This document shows, piece by piece, positions 55,109-64,000 of a stretch of 64,000 nt of DNA (within the stretch, counting starts at the first letter, position 1; each line of letters begins with the position of its first letter). Below the pieces are notes generated by a model that did no database searches, was not told the DNA's origin, and saw nothing but the letters and a program-made list of their open reading frames with translations. The DNA is from Jeongeupia wiesaeckerbachi (lineage in GTDB: Bacteria; Pseudomonadota; Gammaproteobacteria; Burkholderiales; Chitinibacteraceae). The DNA lies in NCBI RefSeq assembly GCF_050916355.1, contig NZ_CP136946.1, positions 1,798,001 to 1,862,000 of the forward strand, written 5' to 3'. The position numbers and the translations under genes were made by a program.

Positions 55109-55861
55109 GTGAAAGTTCTTGTCGCCGTCAAACGCGTCGTCGACCACAACGTCCCCGTTCGCGCCAAGCCGGATGGCAGCGATGTGGAGCTCGACGGTGT
55201 ACGCATGAATATCAATCCCTTCGACGAAATCGCCGTCGAAGAAGCCCTGCGTCTGAAGGAAAAAGGCGTTGCGACCGAGATCGTCGCCGTCAGCCTCGGT
55301 AGCGCGGCCAGCCCTGAAGCGCTGCGTCACGCGCTGGCGATGGGCGTCGATCGTGCGCTGACCGTCGAAACCGGTGGCGCCTTTCTGCAACCGCTCGCGG
55401 TCGCCAAGCTGCTGAAAGCCGTGGTCGAGCGCGAACAGCCGGGCCTGGTGCTCGTCGGCAAGCAGGCGATCGACAACGACGCCGGTCAGGCCGGGCAGAT
55501 GCTCGCCGCATTGCTCGACTGGCCGCAAGCGACGTTCGCGTCCGAGCTGAAGGTCGAAGCCAGCGAAGCCGTGGTGACCCGTGAAGTCGACGGCGGCGTC
55601 GAGACCATCGCCCTGAGCCTGCCGGCCGTGGTGACCTGCGACCTGCGCCTGAACGCGCCGCGCTTCGTCAAGTTGCCCAACCTGATGATGGCGAAGAAAA
55701 AGCCGATCGAAGTCCTCGACGCGGCCGAGACCGGCGTCGACTTCGCGCCGCGCGTCAAGCGCACCAAGGTGGCTGCGCCGGAAGTGCGCAAGGCCGGTAT
55801 CAAGGTCGCCAGCGTGGCAGAGCTTGTCGAAAAACTGCGTGCTTCGGGAGTGCTGTCATGA
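55109..55861 (+). CDS. etfB: Electron transfer flavoprotein, beta subunit
   Basis: 250 residues, the normal length from the GTG at 55109, which has AAGGAG six bases upstream and gives the family start VKVLVAVKRVVD. An in-frame ATG at 55070 would add 13 odd residues. ETF-beta signature: VRMNINPFDEIAVEEALRLKE, LVLVGKQAIDNDAGQAGQML, and the C-terminal KLPNLMMAKKKPIEVL. It carries the AMP site of ETF and docks on dehydrogenases. The stop overlaps the etfA start (ATGA). Confidence 0.97.
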   Translation: MKVLVAVKRVVDHNVPVRAKPDGSDVELDGVRMNINPFDEIAVEEALRLKEKGVATEIVAVSLGSAASPEALRHALAMGVDRALTVETGGAFLQPLAVAKLLKAVVEREQPGLVLVGKQAIDNDAGQAGQMLAALLDWPQATFASELKVEASEAVVTREVDGGVETIALSLPAVVTCDLRLNAPRFVKLPNLMMAKKKPIEVLDAAETGVDFAPRVKRTKVAAPEVRKAGIKVASVAELVEKLRASGVLS

Positions 55862-56790
55862 GCGTACTGATTCTGGCCGATCATGATGGCCGTCAATTGA
55901 AGGCGGCGACCCGTCGTGCCGTCGGTGCTGCCAAGGCCTGGAATGCGGCCATTCATCTGCTCGTCGTCGGCGAAGACACCGCCGCCGTGGCACAGGACGC
56001 AGCGCTGCTCGATGGCGTGACCCGCGTGTTGCGCGTCGATGCCGCGCATCTGGCGCACCCGCTGGCGGCCGATGTCGCCAATATCGTCAAATCGCTCGCT
56101 GGCGACTTCCAGGTCATCCTGGCGCCGCACAACACCCTGGCCAAGGATGCGCTGCCGCGCGTCGCCGGCCTGCTGGATGTGGCGATGATCGCCGATGCGG
56201 TCGAAATCACCGGCCCGCGCACTTATGTGCGGCCGATCTACGCCGGCAATCTGCTGGCGACGGTCGAGAGCAGCGATCCCATCCAGGTTGTCACCGTGCG
56301 CGCAACGAGCTTCCCGGCCGCAGGTGCGGCCGCTGCGCCGGCCGCGATCGAATCGCTGTCGGCCCCGGCTGCCGATACCCGCGTACGCTGGGTGTCGGAA
56401 AGCAAGAATGCCTCCGAGCGTCCGGAGCTGGCGTCGGCCCGTGTGGTCGTCTCCGGCGGCCGTTCGTTTGGCGAACGCTTCGAAGAGCTGCTCGGCCCGC
56501 TGGCCGACCAGCTCGGCGCCGCGATCGGCGCAACCCGCGCTGCCGTCGATGCCGGCTTTGCGCCGAACGAACAGCAGGTCGGTCAGACCGGCACCGTCGT
56601 CGCGCCCGAGCTCTACATCGCCGCCGGCATTTCCGGCGCGCAGCAGCATCTGGCCGGGATGAAGGACAGCCAAGTCATCGTCGCGATCAACCACGACCCG
56701 GACGCCGCGATCTTCCAGGTCGCCGATTTCGGCCTTGTCGCCGACTTGTTCGACGCCGTCCCGCAACTTACCAAAGCACTGGAAAAATAA
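55858..56790 (+). CDS. etfA: Electron transfer flavoprotein, alpha subunit
   Basis: 310 residues. Holds the FAD of ETF. Conserved segments: VILAPHNTLAKDALPRVAGLLD, the Pro-Arg-Tyr 'YVRPIYAGNLLATV', GGRSFGERFEELLGPLADQLGAAIGATRAAVDAG (in part: VVSGGRSFGERFEEL), PNEQQVGQTGTVVAPELYIA, GAQQHLAGMKDSQVIVAIN and FQVADFGLVADLF. Coupled to etfB. Confidence 0.98.
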   Translation: MSVLILADHDGRQLKAATRRAVGAAKAWNAAIHLLVVGEDTAAVAQDAALLDGVTRVLRVDAAHLAHPLAADVANIVKSLAGDFQVILAPHNTLAKDALPRVAGLLDVAMIADAVEITGPRTYVRPIYAGNLLATVESSDPIQVVTVRATSFPAAGAAAAPAAIESLSAPAADTRVRWVSESKNASERPELASARVVVSGGRSFGERFEELLGPLADQLGAAIGATRAAVDAGFAPNEQQVGQTGTVVAPELYIAAGISGAQQHLAGMKDSQVIVAINHDPDAAIFQVADFGLVADLFDAVPQLTKALEK

Positions 56791-56793
56791 TAA

Positions 56794-57570
56794 ATGAGCA
56801 CCTACGCCACAGAAAAAATCCTCTCGGTCCACCACTGGAACGACACGCTGTTCAGCTTCAAGACCACGCGCGATCCGGGCCTGAAATTCGAAAACGGCCA
56901 GTTCGTGATGATCGGCCTCGAGATCAACGGCAAGAAGGTGATGCGCGCGTATTCGATCGCCAGCGCCAACTACGAAGAGCATCTCGAATTCTTCAGCATC
57001 AAGGTGCAAAACGGGCCGCTGACGTCCGAGCTGCAGAAAATCAAGGTCGGTGACGATCTGCTGGTCAGCCGCAAGCCGACCGGCACGCTGGTGCTGTCGG
57101 ACCTGAAGCCGGGCAAGACGCTGTACTACCTCAGCACCGGTACCGGTCTGGCGCCGTTCATGAGCCTGATCCAGGATCCGGAAGCCTACGAGCAGTACGA
57201 CAAGATCGTGCTGTTCCACGGCGTGCGTACGGTGTCGGAACTGGCCTATGCCGACTTCATCCAGAACGAGTTGCCGAACAACGAGTTCTTCGGCGAGGAA
57301 GTGCGCAACAAGCTGATCTACTACCCGAGCGTGACGCGTGAGCCGTTCCGCAACCAGGGTCGTCTGACCGATCTGGTCGAATCGGGCAAGCTGTTCGAGG
57401 ACATCGGCCTGCCGCCGTTCAACCCGGAAACCGACCGTGCGATGCTGTGCGGTAGCCCGGCGATGCTGGAAGACACTTGCCGTCTGCTGGACGAGCGCGG
57501 CTTCCAGGTCAGCAAGCGGATCGGCCAGCCGGGCGATTATGTGATCGAACGGGCTTTCGTCGAGAAGTAA
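56794..57570 (+). CDS. fpr: Ferredoxin/flavodoxin-NADP+ reductase
   Basis: 258 residues, subclass of bacterial FPR. FAD-binding RAYSIASANYEEHLEFF (RxYS motif), the GPLTSELQKI loop, NADP-binding YLSTGTGLAPFMSLI, VLFHGVRTVSELAY, and CGSPAMLEDTCRLLDERGF with the C-terminal VIERAFVEK typical of the subclass. It exchanges electrons between NADPH and ferredoxin or flavodoxin. It starts 3 bases after etfA, so it is probably co-transcribed with etfBA, an arrangement that would join the ETF and ferredoxin pools under one promoter. Confidence 0.96.
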   Translation: MSTYATEKILSVHHWNDTLFSFKTTRDPGLKFENGQFVMIGLEINGKKVMRAYSIASANYEEHLEFFSIKVQNGPLTSELQKIKVGDDLLVSRKPTGTLVLSDLKPGKTLYYLSTGTGLAPFMSLIQDPEAYEQYDKIVLFHGVRTVSELAYADFIQNELPNNEFFGEEVRNKLIYYPSVTREPFRNQGRLTDLVESGKLFEDIGLPPFNPETDRAMLCGSPAMLEDTCRLLDERGFQVSKRIGQPGDYVIERAFVEK

Positions 57571-57610
57571 ATCGGCTTGGCCCGGTGCTGCGCTTTGTCG
57601 CGCAAGGGCT

Positions 57611-57629
57611 CGTGTACTTGATGTACACG
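57611..57629. repeat. Hairpin CGTGTAC-TTGAT-GTACACG
   Basis: A perfect 7-bp stem with a TTGAT loop. The loop equals that of the hairpin at 38268-38284 (minus strand) while the stem differs in a compensated way. Both are followed, about 13-20 bases on, by a CGCTTCG string. Confidence 0.5.
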
Positions 57630-57691
57630 TCGCCCTTCCGCTTCGCGCGCGGCATCCAGGCGAAGCCGTTTGATACGCTTCGATAGAACAG

Positions 57692-57713
57692 ACGGCCCTT
57701 CGGGGCCGTTTTG
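57692..57713 (+). terminator. Terminator of etfB-etfA-fpr, UUCG tetraloop
   Basis: Stem ACGGCCC/GGGCCGT with a TTCG loop followed by TTTTGC, 122 bases after the fpr stop. Confidence 0.85.
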
Positions 57714-58313
57714 CATTGGGGGCTGGGTTAAGCGCCTGCGGCGCGAGTAAAGGCGTTTGATGCGTGTTCCGCCGCGCGAACGGGAAGGGCGCTTTGTCTC
57801 GCCAAAGCCCCCTTCACCCCAAAGGCGTGCGCTGCATCGCGCGTCGCTAAGCGGCATAGCCGCTAAGCTTGGGCGTGACCGCGCCTGCGGCCCTCCGGGC
57901 TGCCCTCGATCGGTCGCGAGCCAAGCCTGAAACTGCTTGTCTCGCTCCACTCCTCGGCGCTGGCGAACGGGATGAAAGACGGTGCACTTTTCGCCGCAGC
58001 CGGTTTGCCTCGTGTTTGTTCACTGCCCGTTGCACACCGCCCCGATCCCCTCAGTAGCGCCGAGCAGCGCAAGCCGGCACGGGGCCGTCGGGGATCGCTG
58101 TTTGAGCGCCGCGAGTTTGTGATTCCCGCCGTGGCGGCTGAGCAGCACCGGGAGCCCCGAAGGGGCGCGAATGCGGGGGCGCCTTCTTTTGGATCCTTTT
58201 CTTGGCGAAGCAAGAAAAGAACCCGTCCGCCGGGCGGAACCGGCATCAATGCTTTTACAACTGCGCCGAGGGCGCTAAACGCATACATTGTATGCGCGTA
58301 GCACCAACGCACC
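57714..58313. other. Non-coding, repeat-like region between fpr and cadR
   Basis: 600 bases with no credible gene. It holds a perfect 9-bp hairpin (CTTTTCTTG/CAAGAAAAG, 58196-58219) and a 17-base palindrome CGCATACA-T-TGTATGCG (58280-58296) just past the cadR stop. Frames open across it give peptides with LRQEKDPKEGAPAFAPLRG-like strings, which I recognise as the translation of dispersed intergenic repeats common in gamma- and betaproteobacteria, not a conserved protein. Confidence 0.6.
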
Positions 58314-58748
58314 TCACCCCAAATGCGTATGCCGATGCGCAGCCCTCGGCTCCGCCTCCATCTCGTTCAGGCCCTGCACGATCCCACAGGCATCGACCGG
58401 AAACTCGCCGTTGCAGCGATGCCGCAGCGCGATCAACTGCTTCTCCAGTTCGGCCAGCTCGGCAATGCGCGCCTGTACATGGCCGAGGTGGTCGTCGACC
58501 AGATGGTTGACCGCGCCGCAGCCGGCGGCCGGGTCGTCGACGAAACCGAGCAGCGTGCGGATTTCCTCCTGCGTCATGTCCAGCGCGCGGCAATTGCGGA
58601 TAAAGCGCAGCCGCTCGGCATGGTGCGGGCCGTAGCTGCGGTAGTTGCTCGCCGTGCGCTCGGCGGTCGGCAACAGGCCTTCCTTTTCGTAGTAGCGTAC
58701 GGTTTCGACACTGCATTGTGCCGTCTGCGCCAGTTCGCCGATTTTCAT
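58314..58748 (-). CDS. cadR: Cd(II)/Pb(II)-responsive MerR-family regulator
   Basis: 144 residues. N-terminal MerR HTH (MKIGELAQTAQCSVETVRYYE, GLL, YRSYGPHHAERLRFI), a dimerisation helix and a C-terminal metal loop. Metal-binding cysteines sit at 77 (DDPAAGCGAV), 112 and 121 (RCNGEFPVDACGI), the arrangement of CadR/PbrR proteins that bind Cd, Pb or Zn. A C-terminal His cluster (HRHTH) may add affinity. Divergent from cadA with the operator between them. The start ATG at 58748 lies 3 bases from the cadA -35 box; a longer frame upstream exists but would run through the operator. Confidence 0.95.
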   Translation of the reverse strand: MKIGELAQTAQCSVETVRYYEKEGLLPTAERTASNYRSYGPHHAERLRFIRNCRALDMTQEEIRTLLGFVDDPAAGCGAVNHLVDDHLGHVQARIAELAELEKQLIALRHRCNGEFPVDACGIVQGLNEMEAEPRAAHRHTHLG

Positions 58749-58751
58749 CGC

Positions 58752-58782
58752 TTGACCTTGTAGTGACTTCAGGGTGTGTACT
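58752..58782 (+). promoter_or_regulatory. cadA promoter with 19-bp spacer and CadR operator
   Basis: A -35 box TTGACC (58752-58757) and a -10 box TGTACT (58777-58782) are 19 bases apart, the overlong spacing of MerR-regulated promoters. The dyad ACCTTGTAGT/ACTTCAGGGT-like operator fills the spacer and resembles the ZntR/CadR sites upstream of zntA/cadA genes. MerR-type proteins untwist such promoters when metal-bound. Confidence 0.85.
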
Positions 58783-58809
58783 GTATTCATATCGCAAACG
58801 GAGTCCATC

Positions 58810-61155
<2,346 letters not shown>

Positions 61156-61187
61156 CCCCCGCATTCATACTTTCAAGGAGTCGTGTC

Positions 61188-61466
61188 ATGCAATGCCCAA
61201 CCTGTGTCGACGAACGTCTGGTGATGAGCGAACGCCAAGGCGTCGAGATCGATTACTGCCCGCGCTGCCGCGGCGTCTGGCTCGATCGTGGCGAACTCGA
61301 CAAGATCATCGAGCGCGCGCAAGTGCAGGACGCACCCAAGCCGTCCCAGCCGCAAATGCAGCCGCAACCCAGCGGCGACTATCACGGCGCTGGCCACCAG
61401 CACGGCAAGTACGAACAGAAGCACTACAAGCGCAAGAAATCGATTTGGGAAGAACTGTTCGACTGA
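61188..61466 (+). CDS. TFIIB-type zinc-ribbon protein
   Basis: 92 residues. MQCPTCVDERLVMSERQGVEID then YCPRCRGVWLDRGELDKIIE: two CxxC pairs (Cys3/Cys6 and Cys24/Cys27) of the zf-TFIIB family and the GVWLDRGELD motif typical of it. The C-terminal half is His- and Gln-rich (PQMQPQPSGDYHGAGHQHG) and ends KKSIWEELFD. The ATG at 61188 has a perfect AAGGAG. It follows cadA by 32 bases and is probably co-transcribed, suggesting a metal-binding accessory role. This is inference from position and His content. Confidence 0.9.
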   Translation: MQCPTCVDERLVMSERQGVEIDYCPRCRGVWLDRGELDKIIERAQVQDAPKPSQPQMQPQPSGDYHGAGHQHGKYEQKHYKRKKSIWEELFD

Positions 61467-61483
61467 GGCAGAAGGGGGCGGTC

Positions 61484-61517
61484 AGCGGTACTCGATCGCC
61501 CGGCCGCTGGCGTCGCG
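61484..61517 (-). repeat. 34-bp direct repeat, copy 1: remnant lysR 3' end
   Basis: Read on the minus strand it encodes RDASGRAIEYR and, two bases on, a TGA stop, the same eleven C-terminal residues as the intact lysR. It differs from copy 2 (62011-62044) at only two bases, both synonymous. No other lysR sequence remains here. Confidence 0.85.
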
Positions 61518-61526
61518 TGTTATCGC

Positions 61527-61988
61527 TTATTGCTGCGGTTGGCGCAGACGGATGATGTATTCCACTGCGTCGGAATAGACCATCTTTCCGATTTCGTGGG
61601 TATCGCAGTCCATAACACCGATCAGTTCGGCCGGCACCGCCACGCCCCATTGCGCGCCTGAGAATGCTTGTGGGTAGGCAGTGCCTTTGGGATTTTTCGT
61701 GTGGAGATAAACCGCATTGTTGCCGGTATCTTCGCAGACCGTTGCAAATATCTGGATGGTTTGCCCGCTCGTTGAGGCCAAGCGTTCAGCCTGCTTTAAC
61801 AGCTTGTAGGTCTGGGCCGCAACGGCGGCCCTGTTTTCGGCGCAACGATTGCCCTTGGCCTTCCAGTCCGGGTGCGTATGCCACAAATCAAACCATGTGG
61901 CGTAGTTCAAGCGGCTCAGGGACGCGAGGCTTTTACGCTCCTCGCGGGCCCAGTAAGCGGCCATGCGTTTCCGGTATCGTTTATCCAT
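61527..61988 (-). CDS. Hypothetical 153-residue protein inserted between lysR 3'-end copies
   Basis: Starts MDKRYRKRMAAYWAREERKS, basic and Trp-rich. The middle contains WFDLWHTHPDWKAKGN and RAAVAAQTYKLLKQAERLAS, and the C-terminal half is beta-rich (IQIFATVCEDTGNNAVYLHT, WGVAVPAELIGVMDCD). It has no signal peptide or membrane segment. I do not recognise a family. Its position is the notable point: it is bracketed by 34-bp near-identical copies of the end of lysR, so it looks like cargo that arrived by recombination at the lysR 3' end. Codon use is less G+C-rich than that of its neighbours. Confidence 0.75.
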   Translation of the reverse strand: MDKRYRKRMAAYWAREERKSLASLSRLNYATWFDLWHTHPDWKAKGNRCAENRAAVAAQTYKLLKQAERLASTSGQTIQIFATVCEDTGNNAVYLHTKNPKGTAYPQAFSGAQWGVAVPAELIGVMDCDTHEIGKMVYSDAVEYIIRLRQPQQ

Positions 61989-62008
61989 CTTCAACCCCGA
62001 ATGAGTTG

Positions 62009-62956
62009 CTAGCGGTACTCGATCGCCCGGCCACTGGCATCGCGCATGACGATCTCGTCGCTGCGCGTCGCGCCGGCGGTCACTTCGCGGCAGAGTGCGA
62101 TAAAGGCCTGCATGCCCGGGGTGTGGAATTTCTGCTTGTGCCAGACGATATGGAACTGCCGTTGCAGATTCAGCTCGGCGACTTCGATCGGTACCAGGCT
62201 GCCGCGGCGGAACGCTTCCTTCAGCGCCAGTCGCGAGATGCACGAGACCCCCATGCCGGCCTCGACCGCGCGCTTGATCGCCTCGGTGTGTTCGAGTTCG
62301 AGCCGGACGTCCATTTGCGAGCGCACCGAATGAAAGGCGTTTTCGAAGGCCTGTCGCGTCCCCGAGCCGGGCTCGCGGACGATCCACGGCTGGCGCGCGA
62401 GCATGTCGATCGTCACGTGTTTTTCGCGTGTTAGCGGGTGATCGGGGGCGGCAAAGACGACGAGCTCGTCGGACACCCACGGTTCGGCGCTCAGATCCGG
62501 GTTCGGGTTGTCGCCCTCGATCAGGCCGAAATCGAGTTCGAAATGCGCGACCTTGCGCAAGACCTGCTCGGTGTTGTGGACGTCGAGCTGGACCCGGCAA
62601 CCCGGATAGCGGCGCATGAACTCACCGACCAGCAAGGTGGCGAGGTAGTTACCGATGGTCAGCGTTGCACCGAAGCGGAAGCCGTTCAGCCCGGCGTTGC
62701 CGGCGAGCAGGCTTTCGATTTCGCCAGCGCGGTCGAGCAGCTCGATCGCACGCGGCAGCAGCGCGCGGCCCGATTCGTTCAGCTGCAGCCGCTTGCCGCG
62801 GCGATCGAACAGGCGCACGTCGAACTGCTTTTCCAGCTCGGCCAGCGCGGTGCTGGTCGCCGATTGCGACAGATTCAGCGCCTCGGTCGCGCGCGACACG
62901 CTCTCGAAGCGGCCGACCGCGACAAAGACTTCCAACTGCCTCAGCGTATATCTCAT
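62009..62956 (-). CDS. LysR-family transcriptional regulator
   Basis: 315 residues. N-terminal winged HTH (MRYTLRQLEVFVAVGRFESV, then ALNLSQSATSTALAELEKQF) and a periplasmic-binding-protein-like effector domain (about 90-300; LTIGNYLATLLVGEF, QPWIVREPGSGTRQAFENAF). The start ATG at 62956 overlaps the sbcB stop (ATGA). It resembles CysB/CbbR-like LysR proteins of betaproteobacteria near sbcB; target genes unknown. The last 11 codons are duplicated at 61484-61517. Confidence 0.94.
   Translation of the reverse strand: MRYTLRQLEVFVAVGRFESVSRATEALNLSQSATSTALAELEKQFDVRLFDRRGKRLQLNESGRALLPRAIELLDRAGEIESLLAGNAGLNGFRFGATLTIGNYLATLLVGEFMRRYPGCRVQLDVHNTEQVLRKVAHFELDFGLIEGDNPNPDLSAEPWVSDELVVFAAPDHPLTREKHVTIDMLARQPWIVREPGSGTRQAFENAFHSVRSQMDVRLELEHTEAIKRAVEAGMGVSCISRLALKEAFRRGSLVPIEVAELNLQRQFHIVWHKQKFHTPGMQAFIALCREVTAGATRSDEIVMRDASGRAIEYR
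62011..62044 (-). repeat. 34-bp direct repeat, copy 2: functional lysR 3' end
   Basis: Matches 61484-61517 at 32 of 34 bases. This copy is the C-terminal end of the intact LysR gene, which stops with TAG where copy 1 has TGA. Confidence 0.85.
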
Positions 62957-64000
62957 CCGCCGAACTCGGGCGCGATGGATTCGGCGTAGTCGTATAGCGC
63001 GGCGAGGATGGCTTCGCCGCGTTCGTCTGCGGACTCGGCCAGCGTGTCGATGCGGCCGCAGTAGTCCTCCAGCGTCAGGTAGCCGTCGCGGCCTTCGAAC
63101 AGGCGCTCGCTGCGCAGCTGCGCCCAACGATCGAGCTCGGCCTCGGTCAGCGACGCGGGGAAGTTGCGTGCGCGGTAGCGGAACAGCAGCTCGTCCAGGC
63201 GGCGGTCGTCGAAGCTGGCGCGCGTCGCGGCGAGCGCTTCGCCGTCGAGGCCGCGCAGCCGTTCCAGCGTGCGCCGGTCGTTGTTCGACAGAAAGCCGAC
63301 GTACAGATCCTGGTCGACGTCGGCGGTCGGCGGCAGATCGCGCTTGAACACCTGCGCCCACGGCAGCGCTGGCGCATCGCGCAATAGCGCGGCGTGGCGC
63401 TCGATCGCGTCGAAATCGACACCCCAGCGTTCGGCTTGGGCCGGCTGCAGCGTTTTCAGATTGCCGATGACGATCGGCGACTTGTTGATATGGATGGTTT
63501 TGACCGGCAACCGGCTCACGCCTTCGGGCAGTGCATCCGCGCGGCTGAACATCCGCGTGCGGATGGTCTCGGCATCGAGCGCAAACAGCTCGCACGGGTC
63601 GAACGCCAGATCCCAGACGATCAGTTCATTCTTGTTGCTCGGATGCCAGGCGAGCGGCCAGACGGCGGCGATACAGCCGCGATCGGTGCCGAACATGCCG
63701 GAAACATGCAGGAAAGGCTTGGGGTCGCTGCCGATCTGCGCCAGCACCGCATCTTTCTTGCGCAGGCTCAGGCAGAAGTCGAACAGCTTGGGCTGGTGGG
63801 AGCGGATCAGCCGCGCCAGTGCGATCGTTGCCCGCACGTCCGAGACCGCGTCGTGCGCCGCTTCGTGCGCAAGGCCGTTGGCGCGCGACAGATCCTCAAG
63901 CTTGAAGCTCGGTCGGCCATCTTCGTGGCTCGGCCAGTTGATGCCTTCGGGCCGCAGCGCCCAGGTCGTGCGTACGGTGTCGAGCAAGTCCCAGCGGCCG
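62953..64000 (-). CDS. sbcB: Exodeoxyribonuclease I, C-terminal part (cut by window end)
   Basis: About 349 residues are visible; the N-terminus with the first DEDD residues lies beyond the window. The frame is open to base 64000. The end of the exonuclease domain is visible as AHEAAHDAVSDVRATIALARLI, which carries the last DEDDh His and Asp, followed by the SH3-like and helical ExoI C-terminal domains (VKTIHINKSPIVIG, SFDDRRLDELLFRYRARNFP, RLFEGRDGYLTLEDY). ExoI digests single-stranded DNA 3' to 5' and acts in mismatch repair and recombination control. Its stop overlaps the lysR start. Confidence 0.95.
   Translation of the reverse strand, partial: GRWDLLDTVRTTWALRPEGINWPSHEDGRPSFKLEDLSRANGLAHEAAHDAVSDVRATIALARLIRSHQPKLFDFCLSLRKKDAVLAQIGSDPKPFLHVSGMFGTDRGCIAAVWPLAWHPSNKNELIVWDLAFDPCELFALDAETIRTRMFSRADALPEGVSRLPVKTIHINKSPIVIGNLKTLQPAQAERWGVDFDAIERHAALLRDAPALPWAQVFKRDLPPTADVDQDLYVGFLSNNDRRTLERLRGLDGEALAATRASFDDRRLDELLFRYRARNFPASLTEAELDRWAQLRSERLFEGRDGYLTLEDYCGRIDTLAESADERGEAILAALYDYAESIAPEFGG

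Noticed and set aside
57863..58312. 149-codon minus-strand frame in the repeat-rich region
   Set aside because: Its translation is that of a dispersed intergenic repeat, with no Shine-Dalgarno and no conserved domain.
61484..62044. Insertion sequence with target duplication
   Set aside because: The 34-bp repeats are coding ends of lysR with synonymous differences; no transposase and no terminal inverted repeats were found.

Overview
The window (about 64% G+C, apart from the rRNA operon) looks like a chromosomal segment of a betaproteobacterium of the order Neisseriales, probably a chitinolytic genus of the Chromobacteriaceae/Chitinibacteraceae group such as Jeongeupia. This is inferred from the 16S sequence, the Neisseriales-type housekeeping proteins, and the GH18 and GH19 glycosidase domains. 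Most DNA is ordinary, densely packed housekeeping sequence. No transposase, integrase, prophage or CRISPR array was seen.

Layout. 1-2.9 kb: metE 3' end, a small barrel-like protein, a methyltransferase, a membrane protein. 3.0-7.4 kb: a three-gene minus-strand operon encoding a caspase-family peptidase, a 951-residue protein that joins a peptidoglycan-binding domain, a GH19-like lysozyme/chitinase, a papain-like protease and an alpha/beta hydrolase, and a membrane-anchored protein. This is the best candidate for an undescribed system. 7.7-14.2 kb: a six-gene D-amino-acid catabolic operon (DSD1-like enzyme, GntP permease, RpiR regulator, D-aminoacylase, RidA, PfkB kinase) with a palindromic candidate operator upstream. 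14.5-24.4 kb: GAF protein, pepP-ubiH, an outer-membrane barrel, a CHASE2 adenylate cyclase/SH3/M48 protease operon, an acetyltransferase, yebC and an unrecognised membrane protein.

24.6-36.1 kb is a signalling cluster. Three tandem Cache-GGDEF diguanylate cyclases are followed, after ubiA-ubiC and azlCD, by two paralogous DctB-like sensor proteins. Both sensors have Arg where the phospho-accepting His should be, and the second has also lost its N-box. 36.1-41.0 kb: bioF-bioH, a structured intergenic element, a metallophosphoesterase, gpsA, secB, grxC. 41.4-46.9 kb: a complete rRNA operon (promoter, boxA, 16S, tRNA-Ile, tRNA-Ala, boxA, 23S, 5S, terminator).

46.9-57.7 kb: a CinA-like protein, a ferritin-like di-iron protein, rfaE2, an MscS channel, a desaturase, a RidA paralog, a GH18 chitinase without signal peptide, then divergent ETF-QO and etfB-etfA-fpr. 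57.7-58.3 kb is non-coding and repeat-rich. 58.3-61.5 kb: divergent cadR/cadA with a 19-bp-spaced MerR-type promoter, where CadA carries a (His-Asp)17-His run encoded by a perfect 6-bp tandem repeat, then a zinc-ribbon protein. 61.5-64 kb: an unknown 153-residue gene bracketed by a near-perfect 34-bp duplication of the 3' end of the adjacent lysR, then that lysR and the sbcB 3' part, cut by the window edge.

Start codons were chosen from Shine-Dalgarno spacing, family length and overlap with neighbours. Where these conflict, the entry says so. All function assignments come from reading motifs; no database search was run.
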